Source: Archangium lansingense
GTDB lineage: Bacteria > Myxococcota > Myxococcia > Myxococcales > Myxococcaceae
DNA length: 64,000 bases
Assembly: GCF_026626635.1 (NCBI RefSeq)
Contig: NZ_JAPNKA010000001.1
Span: forward strand, 1,364,001 to 1,428,000
Direction of reading: 5' to 3'
Shown here one piece after another: positions 1-7,005 of this stretch (its first letter is position 1; each line of letters starts with the position of its first letter). Made by a program: the position numbers and the translations under genes. The notes beneath the pieces are model-generated. The model made no database searches. It was not told where the DNA came from and saw nothing but the letters and a program-made list of their open reading frames with translations.

Positions 1-1298
1 CCCACACCACCGGTGCTGCCAAGGCCGCCCTTTCCGCCGTCTCCGCCCTTACCCCCTCCCACCGTGCTCAGGGTGCAGCTCTCCATCTCCACGTGCCCGT
101 TGACGAGCAGCAAGGCGATGGAGGCCCCACCGCTCTGGCCGCCCTTGCCGCCCTGGCCAGGGCAACCGCCAGCGCCTCCGCCTCCGCCTCCGCCTCCCTT
201 GGACGTGCCCAAGGTGTTCATCGTGCAGTAGCCGCCCCCACCCCCACCTCCGCCCGCGCCCCCGGACGTGCCCACCGTGCCAGCCGTTCCGGTGCTCGCG
301 CGCCAGGTTCCACCCTCCAGCACGCCGGTGCCATCGCCCGGGTCACCGTTCGGTCCATCGCTCCCATGGAAGCCATCCTGCCCGGCGGTGCCTGGTATGC
401 CCGTGCAGACGCAGTTCGTGTCGGAACAGGTGGGGGGGTAGTGGTTCTGCGCGCCGGTTCCCCCATCCGCGGAAGGAGCACCGCCCGTTCCGTTGGTGGC
501 GAGGGCATTAGCGGTACCGCCCTTGCCCCCTGTTCCTCCGTGGTAGGTGCCACACACGCTGGAGCCAGGCGTGCCACCCTGGGCCTGCAGCATGTCCGCC
601 TCGATGGGCTTCGCGGGCTGGCCGCCATCCGCGGCGTGCGGGATGTCACTGGAGTCGTCGCCCGGCTTGCCAGCCGAGCCAGCTCCGGCCGCCATCTCCA
701 CATGGCGCAGCTGCACGTCGTTCGAGTCCAGCACCCGCAGGCCGATGGAGGGGGCTCCGGGGTCGGTGCTGGTCGTGGAGGAGATGCGCAGCCGCTCCAG
801 CGTGACACCCGCGTCCAGCCTGTTCACCGTCAGGCCGATGTTGTTGCCGTTGAGCCGGGTGATGTTGTCGGCGCTGCGCTTCCACTCCCCCTCCAGGCCG
901 GCATAGCCACCGTAGAGGGAGACGGGCACGTTCAGCTCCAGCCCCGGCTCGTTGTAGTCACCCTTGGCCAGGTAGAGCACCTTGCCTTCGGTGGCGGCGC
1001 GCGGCAGGGCGTACTTGAGGGTCTTGAACGGGGCCTGCGACGTCCCGGGATTGACGTCGTCCAGGCCCCGGGCGGGGTCCACGAAGAAGCCGCCATCGGC
1101 CATGCCGTCGATGCCGTCGCAGTTGGCATCGTGGAAGAGATCATCCGGAGGGTCCACCGCCGCGGTGTTGCAAGTGGAGGGCTGGCAGCGCCCGGCATTC
1201 ACGCAGTCGTCGAACGCCGCGTCGAAGTTGTAGCAGCCGGTGGAACCCAGCAGCGTCAGCGTGAGCGCCGCGGCGAGAGGCTTCTTCTTCTCGAACAT
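1..1298 (-). CDS. Glycine-rich surface lipoprotein, DUF1565/beta-helix-like (3' end outside window)
   Basis: Reads from an ATG at 1298 leftward off the window, so the C terminus is missing (at least 432 codons). It begins MFEKKKPLAAALTLTLLG followed by STGC, a lipoprotein signal with Cys at about residue 22. After a short Asp/Cys-rich stretch there is a segment (FFVDPARGLDDVNPGTSQAPFK) typical of proteins with DUF1565-type parallel beta-helices: a list of Asp-rich, Gly-Thr turns before repeated strands. The last ~200 visible residues are extremely rich in Gly, Ala, Thr and Cys (runs such as GGAGGGGGGGCYC), the pattern of myxobacterial PE-PGRS-like outer-surface proteins. A weak GTGAGGA-like ribosome site precedes the ATG. 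Function unknown; probably anchored in the outer membrane. The lipoprotein call is firm, the fold is inferred. Confidence 0.8.
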   Translation of the reverse strand, partial: MFEKKKPLAAALTLTLLGSTGCYNFDAAFDDCVNAGRCQPSTCNTAAVDPPDDLFHDANCDGIDGMADGGFFVDPARGLDDVNPGTSQAPFKTLKYALPRAATEGKVLYLAKGDYNEPGLELNVPVSLYGGYAGLEGEWKRSADNITRLNGNNIGLTVNRLDAGVTLERLRISSTTSTDPGAPSIGLRVLDSNDVQLRHVEMAAGAGSAGKPGDDSSDIPHAADGGQPAKPIEADMLQAQGGTPGSSVCGTYHGGTGGKGGTANALATNGTGGAPSADGGTGAQNHYPPTCSDTNCVCTGIPGTAGQDGFHGSDGPNGDPGDGTGVLEGGTWRASTGTAGTVGTSGGAGGGGGGGGYCTMNTLGTSKGGGGGGGGAGGCPGQGGKGGQSGGASIALLLVNGHVEMESCTLSTVGGGKGGDGGKGGLGSTGGV

Positions 1299-1306
1299 GT
1301 GAGTCC

Positions 1307-2224
1307 TCACGGTAGCGTTCCGGCCACGCCTACCATTCCGCCCCCGTTGCCTACGGAGGCAGTGGGCCGCACCAGCACGGGCTCGCCCTTGTCCTTGCCA
1401 GACAGCAGATAGATGAGTCCGGTTGTCACCACGCCGACCGCGCCCACCCCGAAGGATACCTGGCTCAGCAGCTGCGAGCGCTTGCCCGAGTCGCGCAGCC
1501 GGGCGCCGTCTTCGGGACCGGACACTCTGTGCTCCTTGAGGGCGGTGTAGTCATTGGTCGCCTGCACGTAGAAGACCGTGCCCACGCCCAGCAGTACCGC
1601 GCCACCGGCAGCGGGCAGCCACGCCCAGCCCGGCGCGCTCGAGCGCGAGGCCGTCAGCTCCGGCCGCGGCTGCACCGGCTGGACGGGAGTGGGGGTGGTG
1701 GGCTGGGGCTGCACCTCGACGACGGGCTCCGAGGACGGGCGCAGCGCGCGGCGCACCGGGGGCATCACCTTGTCGCTGGCCTGGGTGAGCGCGTCGAGCA
1801 GCTGGTCCTCGCGCACGCCCGGCACGTAGTGCTCGGAGAGCTGCTCACCGTCGCGCGTGGCGTAGGCCTTCAGGCCCACCCGGTAGCCGCTGAGGAACTG
1901 CACCAGCTCGGCGATCATCACCACGTCAGCCTGGGCGGCCTCGCCCAACGTAATCCGGCAGGCAGCCTCCATGCGGTTGCACCCGAGCACCGTCTTGCGC
2001 TGCGCGGGCGGCAGCCGCTGGGACAGCTCCGAGGCGCGCACCACCTGCAGCCCCTGCGCCTTGAGCTGCTCGTACACATGCTCCTGGGCGAAGGAGACGA
2101 TGTGGGAGGGGACACCCGCGGCCTCGGGCGGGGCGATCAGGACGGTGAGGGGAGCCTCGGAAGTCGCGGGCGCCTGGCCGAGCACGACGAGCGTGGCGAG
2201 GAGTGAAAGGAACACGGTGCTCAT
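1307..2224 (-). CDS. Exported membrane-anchored protein of unknown function
   Basis: 305 residues from the ATG at 2224, chosen over an upstream frame extension because GGGGGGAAAG lies just before it and a Sec signal peptide (MSTVFLSLLATLVVLGQAPA) starts there. Residues ~25-150 look like a small alpha/beta domain of the CsgG/TolB-N kind often found in myxobacterial 'penicillin-binding protein activator'-like proteins (LTVLIAPPEAAG, ADVVMIAEL). A Pro/Gln linker follows, then two hydrophobic helices near the C terminus (about 200-222 and 258-278) separated by a charged 35-residue loop. The gene ends 9 bp upstream of the ATG of the Gly-rich lipoprotein on the same strand, so the two are probably one operon. 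Function is not recognised. Confidence 0.75.
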   Translation of the reverse strand: MSTVFLSLLATLVVLGQAPATSEAPLTVLIAPPEAAGVPSHIVSFAQEHVYEQLKAQGLQVVRASELSQRLPPAQRKTVLGCNRMEAACRITLGEAAQADVVMIAELVQFLSGYRVGLKAYATRDGEQLSEHYVPGVREDQLLDALTQASDKVMPPVRRALRPSSEPVVEVQPQPTTPTPVQPVQPRPELTASRSSAPGWAWLPAAGGAVLLGVGTVFYVQATNDYTALKEHRVSGPEDGARLRDSGKRSQLLSQVSFGVGAVGVVTTGLIYLLSGKDKGEPVLVRPTASVGNGGGMVGVAGTLP

Positions 2225-2311
2225 CACTTTCCCCCCATGTTGCGCCCACCGCAAGGTCACGCACTCCAAGTGACGGCAAGTGCGTAATCCCGTGTGCCCA
2301 GCCGGGCGGGC

Positions 2312-4132
2312 TCAGCGGCGAGGCTTCTCGGGCATGGGCTTGATGTGTGTCTTCTCCGAACTGTCCAACTCGCGCGGTGCGTCATCGTCCTCCAGGTCCT
2401 CGGAGGGGACGGGGGGAGGCGGGCGGGCGGGAGCGGGAGGCGCGGGCCGGCGAGCGGGAGCCGCCACGGCGGGGCGGGAGCTGGTGGCCGTGGCGGGGCG
2501 CGGTGGGGGCGTGGAGGGGCGGGCCGGGCGCGGCGGGGGAATGCCCCGGCCCTGGGTCTCGAGCTCGTCGGCCAGGAGGTCCGCGGACACCTGCACGCTG
2601 GGCTCGTCGTCGCGGGGAGCGCCGAGCGCGTCGTCCTCCTCGGAGGCGAAGGGGTTGCGCGTGGGCGGGGGCGTCTTGTCGTCGTCCACGGGCGGGGCGG
2701 GCTTGTTGGAGGGCAGGTTGGGCCGCAGGGCGGGGCCGCCGGTGCGCGCGGCGGGGACCTCGGACGTCCTGGAGCGGGCGGGCGGCTCGGGGGCCTTGGG
2801 GGCGGCGACGGGGAGGTTGGCGGGCACCTGCACTTGAACAGGTGGGGAGACGGGTGGGGCGGCGGGCTTGCCACCCTTGGCCTCGAGGGCCTCGTCCTTG
2901 AGGCGCTGCTCGAAGTCCAGCCACTCCTTCTTGTAGCTCGCGGGGTCCTGCTCGCCACGCTCGCGGTGCTTGAGCGAGGGGGCCCAGCGCACGGAGTAGC
3001 TCTCGCCAGCGTGGAAGGAGGGCGGCGGGGGCACGCCGTAGGTGGCCGGGTCGAAGAAGGAGTCGTCCAGGTCCGAGAAGCCGTAGGCGCGCGCCCGGGC
3101 GACGAAGTGGGGGACGATGCCGGTGGGCGCGTGGTAGCCGAGGATGTGGCCGTCCTCGTCCTTCGTCACCGGGGTGAAGACGAAGATGTCCTGGGTGCGG
3201 TACTCGCCCTTCTCGTTGAGGGGAAGCACCTCGGAGAGGGCAATCGTCTTGCGGCTGCCGTCGTGGAGGCGCTCGCAGCAGACGATGAAGTTGATGGCGC
3301 TGGCGACCTGGGCGCGGATGGCCACCATGGGCAGGTCGATGCCGGACATGAGGCAGAGCGACTCGATGCGGCGCAGCGTGTCGGTGGGCGTGTTGGCGTG
3401 GGTGGTGGCCAGCGAGCCGCCGTGGCCGGTGTTCATCGCCTGCACGAGGTAGAAGGCCTCACCGCCGCGCACCTCGCCCACCACGATGCGGTCGGGGCGC
3501 AGACGCAGGGCCGAGTTGAGCAGGTCTCCCATGTCCACGCCGCCCTTGCCGAACTTGTCCGGGGGCCGGCTCTCGAAGGGGACGAGGTGGGACTGGTTGA
3601 GCTGGAGCTCGGCCGAGTCCTCGATGGTGAGGATGCGCTCCTCGTCGGGGATGAGGGAGGAGACGATGTTGAGCAGCGTCGTCTTGCCCGAGCCGGTACC
3701 ACCGGACACCAGCATGTTGAGCTTGGTGTGAATGCCCGCGTCGATGAGCCGCGCCATCTGCGGCGTCATGGACTTGAACTTGATCAAGGACTCGATGGTG
3801 AGCTTGTCCTTGAAGAACTTGCGGATGGAGATGGTGGTGCCCTTGCGGGCGATGGGCGGGATGACGACGTGGATACGGCTGCCGTCGGGCAGGCGGGCGT
3901 CGAGGCGGGGGCGCTCGTCGTTGAGGAGGCGGCCGACGAACTGCGCCATGTTGCGCGCGGCGCCGATGAGGCCTTCCTCGGTGAAGGTGGCATCGGTCTT
4001 GGAGACCTTGCCCTTGCGTTCGATCCAGACGTCGGTGGGCCCGTTGATCATGATCTCGGAGACCGAGGGGTCGTCGAGATAGGGGAGGACGGGCTTGAGG
4101 AAGGCGCGGAGCGACTCGGAATACATCGACAT
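2312..4132 (-). CDS. cpaF: CpaF-family secretion/pilus assembly ATPase with long Pro-rich tail
   Basis: 606 residues from MSMYSESLRAFL. The N-terminal domain (about 1-110) has the SEIMINGPTDVWIERKG signature of CpaF/TadA ATPases. The RecA-like core has Walker A GGTGSGKTT at 144-152, an Asp box (ILTIEDSAELQL), Walker B-like RIVVGEVRGGEAF and the His box TTHANTP. These hexameric ATPases power Tad/Flp pilus or type II-like secretion at the inner membrane. After about residue 400 comes ~200 residues of Pro/Ala/Arg-rich low complexity that ordinary CpaF (~430-480 residues) lacks. A 13-codon upstream extension is possible, but the ATG at 4132 follows GGGGGC. No other tad genes are visible nearby, so the machine it serves is unknown. 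Confidence 0.92.
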   Translation of the reverse strand: MSMYSESLRAFLKPVLPYLDDPSVSEIMINGPTDVWIERKGKVSKTDATFTEEGLIGAARNMAQFVGRLLNDERPRLDARLPDGSRIHVVIPPIARKGTTISIRKFFKDKLTIESLIKFKSMTPQMARLIDAGIHTKLNMLVSGGTGSGKTTLLNIVSSLIPDEERILTIEDSAELQLNQSHLVPFESRPPDKFGKGGVDMGDLLNSALRLRPDRIVVGEVRGGEAFYLVQAMNTGHGGSLATTHANTPTDTLRRIESLCLMSGIDLPMVAIRAQVASAINFIVCCERLHDGSRKTIALSEVLPLNEKGEYRTQDIFVFTPVTKDEDGHILGYHAPTGIVPHFVARARAYGFSDLDDSFFDPATYGVPPPPSFHAGESYSVRWAPSLKHRERGEQDPASYKKEWLDFEQRLKDEALEAKGGKPAAPPVSPPVQVQVPANLPVAAPKAPEPPARSRTSEVPAARTGGPALRPNLPSNKPAPPVDDDKTPPPTRNPFASEEDDALGAPRDDEPSVQVSADLLADELETQGRGIPPPRPARPSTPPPRPATATSSRPAVAAPARRPAPPAPARPPPPVPSEDLEDDDAPRELDSSEKTHIKPMPEKPRR

Positions 4133-4234
4133 AGCGCCCCCGAGGGTAGCCCGAGACTGGCCGAGGCCCAAGCGGAGGGCCTGGTTACCGGGAGGGCAGG
4201 GGGGCGGGCGGCTCCGGCCGGGACGGGCAACAGC

Positions 4235-4987
4235 TCAGCTCGCCGGGGCCCTGGATACCACGGGCGCGAGCAGCCCCTGGGTGTGCAGCGTGTCCTGGAT
4301 ATGGCGGCCCAGGGCGAGGTGCTCTGGGTTGGAGGCGGTCAGGCGCTCGGGGGTGAGAATCAGGAGTGTGCCCTGGTCCTCCACTGCTTCGGTGCGTGCT
4401 GGAGCTGGCAACGCGGGGACCTCTCCACGCGAATGGGAGAAGTACGTCAGCCAGCCCGGGAACGTGCCGGCATAGCCTTTTTCGGACAAGCTGTCCCGAA
4501 GGTCATCGGAAGTCACAACGCCCCAGTCTGGCGCCCAGGCCAACACCATGGCGCGCATGATCTCGGTCAGCACGGGCACGGTGAGCACGCGCTCTTGTCC
4601 TGGCTGCTCTTTGGGCAACTGGAGGAGGCAACTGTTGGAGGCGCCCAGGGCATCGGAACCACACAGGAACCGGACCATGCCGCCCCGTTCATCCTCCATA
4701 TGTCCCGTCCAGGTGCTGAAGATGAAGCCGACCTTTCCAAGCCTGTTACTCCTCTTCTTGAAGAAGCGGATGAAGGTTTCGGTGGTGGGCTCGAACTGGA
4801 GTTGCAACGCCTTCTTGAGGGAGTCCGCCTGCTCGAACCAGCGGGTGTAATCAGGGGCGCACCGCGAGAGGCGGTGGAAGAACATCTCCGCCCGGCGTGC
4901 GCACTCTTCCGCGGTCTCCACCCGGCAGCCCCAGTAGACGGCGGCGTAATAGGTCTCCCTCACCTGGGCCATCCTCCAGAAGGTCAT
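4235..4987 (-). CDS. Imm52-family immunity protein
   Basis: 250 residues, starting MTFWRMAQVRETYYAA. It is clearly paralogous to the protein at 10217-10939: shared blocks include ARRAE, RWFE, FEPT, RFFK, TVPVL, GWLTY, EDQGTLIILT-like and NPEHLAL-like segments. This matches Imm52 (PF15579), a family found next to Tox-REase-5 toxins in polymorphic toxin systems. The start codon overlaps the stop of the toxin gene by 4 nt (ATGA), so the antitoxic partner is translationally coupled to the toxin. No signal peptide, so it should act in the cytoplasm by binding the nuclease domain. Assignment rests on family resemblance plus context; strong. Confidence 0.88.
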   Translation of the reverse strand: MTFWRMAQVRETYYAAVYWGCRVETAEECARRAEMFFHRLSRCAPDYTRWFEQADSLKKALQLQFEPTTETFIRFFKKRSNRLGKVGFIFSTWTGHMEDERGGMVRFLCGSDALGASNSCLLQLPKEQPGQERVLTVPVLTEIMRAMVLAWAPDWGVVTSDDLRDSLSEKGYAGTFPGWLTYFSHSRGEVPALPAPARTEAVEDQGTLLILTPERLTASNPEHLALGRHIQDTLHTQGLLAPVVSRAPAS

Positions 4988-6687
4988 GGTGGCGTGTGGA
5001 CCACGTCAATACCTTGGACCCCCGACTTCCTGAACAACTTCTGGAGGATGTCCACCATCCTGGGCTCCGCGACGTGCCAGCGGATGGGGATGCCGTTAGC
5101 CACCCGGCTCTGCCGCTCGGCCTGCCTGACGAGTCGCTTCGCTCCCTGGAAATACTTCTTGGGTTCGAGGTCTGCGTCGAAGTGCTTGTCGTAGCCCAGG
5201 CCCTTGGTCTCTTGTAGGAAGCCCTGCTCAAAGTCGAAGCCGTCGAAGTCCGCCTTCTCGCCGTTGCGCCGCACTCGGTACACCCAGCCCGCGGGCGCCT
5301 TCGTCACCTTGTGCTGGAAGGCGCGCGAGCGCGGTGACATGCGCTCGTTCTTGGGCACCCACTGGCCCGGTCCACCCACCGGAGGCACCCAGTTGCCACC
5401 TCCGCCCGCTCCCACCTTCGCCAGGTGCATGCCCCAGGTAACGCTCAGCCCCTGCCCCGCCACAGTGACGGCTCTCCCGGGCACCGCCACCAGTCGCAGC
5501 ACCAACTCTCCCCGCTTCGTCAACGTCAGCAGGGGCAGCGACAGCCGGCTGAGCTTCTCCCCCCACGTCACCGCTTTCACCGCGCCTGCCCCAGCAGTGC
5601 CCACCGTCAGCAGCACGTGGGCCGTCAGCCGGAATACCGTGCGCACCCGCTCGCCTCGTGGCTTCTGACGGAAGTCCTCCCAGTACTCGGGGGCGTTCTG
5701 GAAGAGCACCCGCACCGCTCCCGGCAATTGGGCCAGGCCCTCCAAGGATTCGACGGGGTGGAAGACGAGCCGGGCAAGTCCCTCGAGCGTGTCCCCCAGT
5801 GCCAGCCCCGCCCCCTCCAGCGCCGGTAGCACTACCCCGTCATCCGGCACATAGGGGCCCAGCGGCTTCGCACCCCGGGGCACCTCCAACCCCGTGTCCA
5901 CCGGCCACAGTTGCTCGTCCTCCACTGCGTAGAAGGGGCCCACCTCGTAGCCGCCCGCGCGCAGCGTGCCGTCCTTCGCCAGCCACACCTCGCCCGCTCG
6001 CTGCACCGCCTCCCCCGTCACCACCCGCACCAGGTAGCCGTCTGGCCTCATCACCCTCAGCCGGTGAAACCGGTCCATGCGCGCGTGTAACTCCTGGCGC
6101 GTCACCGGCCCCGGCCCTGTCGCCACCTCCAGCAGCAGGTGCGCCGCCATGCGCTGGCGGGGAAACTCCCCCAGCCCTGCCTCCGCCTCCACCAGGTGCC
6201 CCAGCAACTGCACCGCCTGCTCGGGCGACAGGGTGCGCCCATCCTTCGGCAGCGCCTCGTCAGGCACCCCCACCTGGTGCAGCAGTCCCTGGAAGTAGTC
6301 CCGGCTGAAGGGCACCGCGGAGGGGCGTCCATCGCCTACGCCATCGGGCCAGCCCACCGGGCCCTCGCCCCTGTTCTCCGGCGGCCCGTCCGTCAGGGCG
6401 AGCGCGGCACCGCTCTCCTGGTCGAAGTCGTCCTCCGTGTCGTCGTCCTCGTCGAGCGCGGGAGAGTCCTCTGGTAGCGCGGGAGTCCGCACGGCGTCGG
6501 CCAGAGGCCGCGACTGGCGCGCCTCGTGGGAGGAGGGCAACAGGTGGCGGGGGCGTGGACTGGCGAACGGCCCGGCCCGAGGCCCATGCGTGGCGCACCC
6601 GCCCAGCACCAGCAAGGCCAGCGTGAGCACCACTGAGGCGCGGCGCCCCCACCCGTCGGAGTGGGCGTCAGCAGAATGCAGGGACAT
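4984..6687 (-). CDS. Lipoprotein toxin with C-terminal Tox-REase-5 nuclease domain
   Basis: 567 residues from the ATG at 6687, chosen because it gives a compact lipoprotein signal (ASVVLTLALLVLGGC, Cys at about 30); a longer frame upstream would bury it. Residues 60-130 are Asp/Pro-rich linker; the middle is a helical region with hydrophobic stretches around 350-420; a Gly-rich hinge (GAGGGGNWVPPVGGPGQWVP) precedes the last ~110 residues. Those carry a restriction-endonuclease-fold pattern: DFDGFDFEQ, then QETKG (E-x-K) and a late GIDVVHTPP strand, matching Tox-REase-5 (PF15648). The paired downstream Imm52 supports this. The layout resembles SitA toxins of Myxococcus, lipoproteins passed between kin by TraA/TraB outer-membrane exchange; delivery route here is inferred. 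Confidence 0.85.
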   Translation of the reverse strand: MSLHSADAHSDGWGRRASVVLTLALLVLGGCATHGPRAGPFASPRPRHLLPSSHEARQSRPLADAVRTPALPEDSPALDEDDDTEDDFDQESGAALALTDGPPENRGEGPVGWPDGVGDGRPSAVPFSRDYFQGLLHQVGVPDEALPKDGRTLSPEQAVQLLGHLVEAEAGLGEFPRQRMAAHLLLEVATGPGPVTRQELHARMDRFHRLRVMRPDGYLVRVVTGEAVQRAGEVWLAKDGTLRAGGYEVGPFYAVEDEQLWPVDTGLEVPRGAKPLGPYVPDDGVVLPALEGAGLALGDTLEGLARLVFHPVESLEGLAQLPGAVRVLFQNAPEYWEDFRQKPRGERVRTVFRLTAHVLLTVGTAGAGAVKAVTWGEKLSRLSLPLLTLTKRGELVLRLVAVPGRAVTVAGQGLSVTWGMHLAKVGAGGGGNWVPPVGGPGQWVPKNERMSPRSRAFQHKVTKAPAGWVYRVRRNGEKADFDGFDFEQGFLQETKGLGYDKHFDADLEPKKYFQGAKRLVRQAERQSRVANGIPIRWHVAEPRMVDILQKLFRKSGVQGIDVVHTPP

Positions 6688-6804
6688 GCGGGCCTCCCGG
6701 AAAAAGCGAGTCCCCACCTGTACCCGCCCAGACTGACCTCCCCGGCGCATTCCTCCCTCCCTCGGCCCGGCCACCGACGTGCGGTCTGGGACAAGCCGGG
6801 CCCT

Positions 6805-6825
6805 CACTTGTCATCATGACAAGTG
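6805..6825. promoter_or_regulatory. Palindromic operator-like site 1
   Basis: Perfect inverted repeat with 10-bp arms (CACTTGTCAT and ATGACAAGTG) around a single C. It lies between the divergent toxin lipoprotein and Ser/Thr kinase genes, 118 bp upstream of the toxin ATG. The symmetry and half-site (TTGTCA/TGACAA) resemble operators of dimeric one-component regulators such as GntR-type proteins; which regulator binds is unknown and none is encoded next to it. Confidence 0.6.
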
Positions 6826-6859
6826 TAGTTTATGAAATATGTAGGATAAAGATATCTTC

Positions 6860-6878
6860 ACTTGTCATGATGACAAGT
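6860..6878. promoter_or_regulatory. Palindromic operator-like site 2
   Basis: Second copy of the site at 6805, with 9-bp arms ACTTGTCAT and ATGACAAGT around a single G. Centres of the two copies are 54 bp apart, about five helical turns, so a looped or cooperative complex is possible. The DNA between them (6826-6859) is unusually AT-rich for this genome and may hold the divergent promoters; on the minus strand TTGTCA of this site could act as a -35 with TATCTT as -10. Confidence 0.6.
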
Positions 6879-7005
6879 CACCTCCACCCAGGGAAGGGGC
6901 CTCCAGACTGGCTCCCGGTGATGGAGGCGGGACAAGGGCGACCGTCCGCGCACACCAGCTTTCAGCGGTCATGTTAGGCTGACCCACCTCGGAGGTGAGG
7001 CGCGC

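Noticed and set aside
2294..5194. 966-codon plus-strand frame opposite cpaF, Imm52 and the toxin end
   Set aside because: Covers three genes with good ribosome sites and family motifs; its product is an Ala/Gly/Arg-rich artefact.
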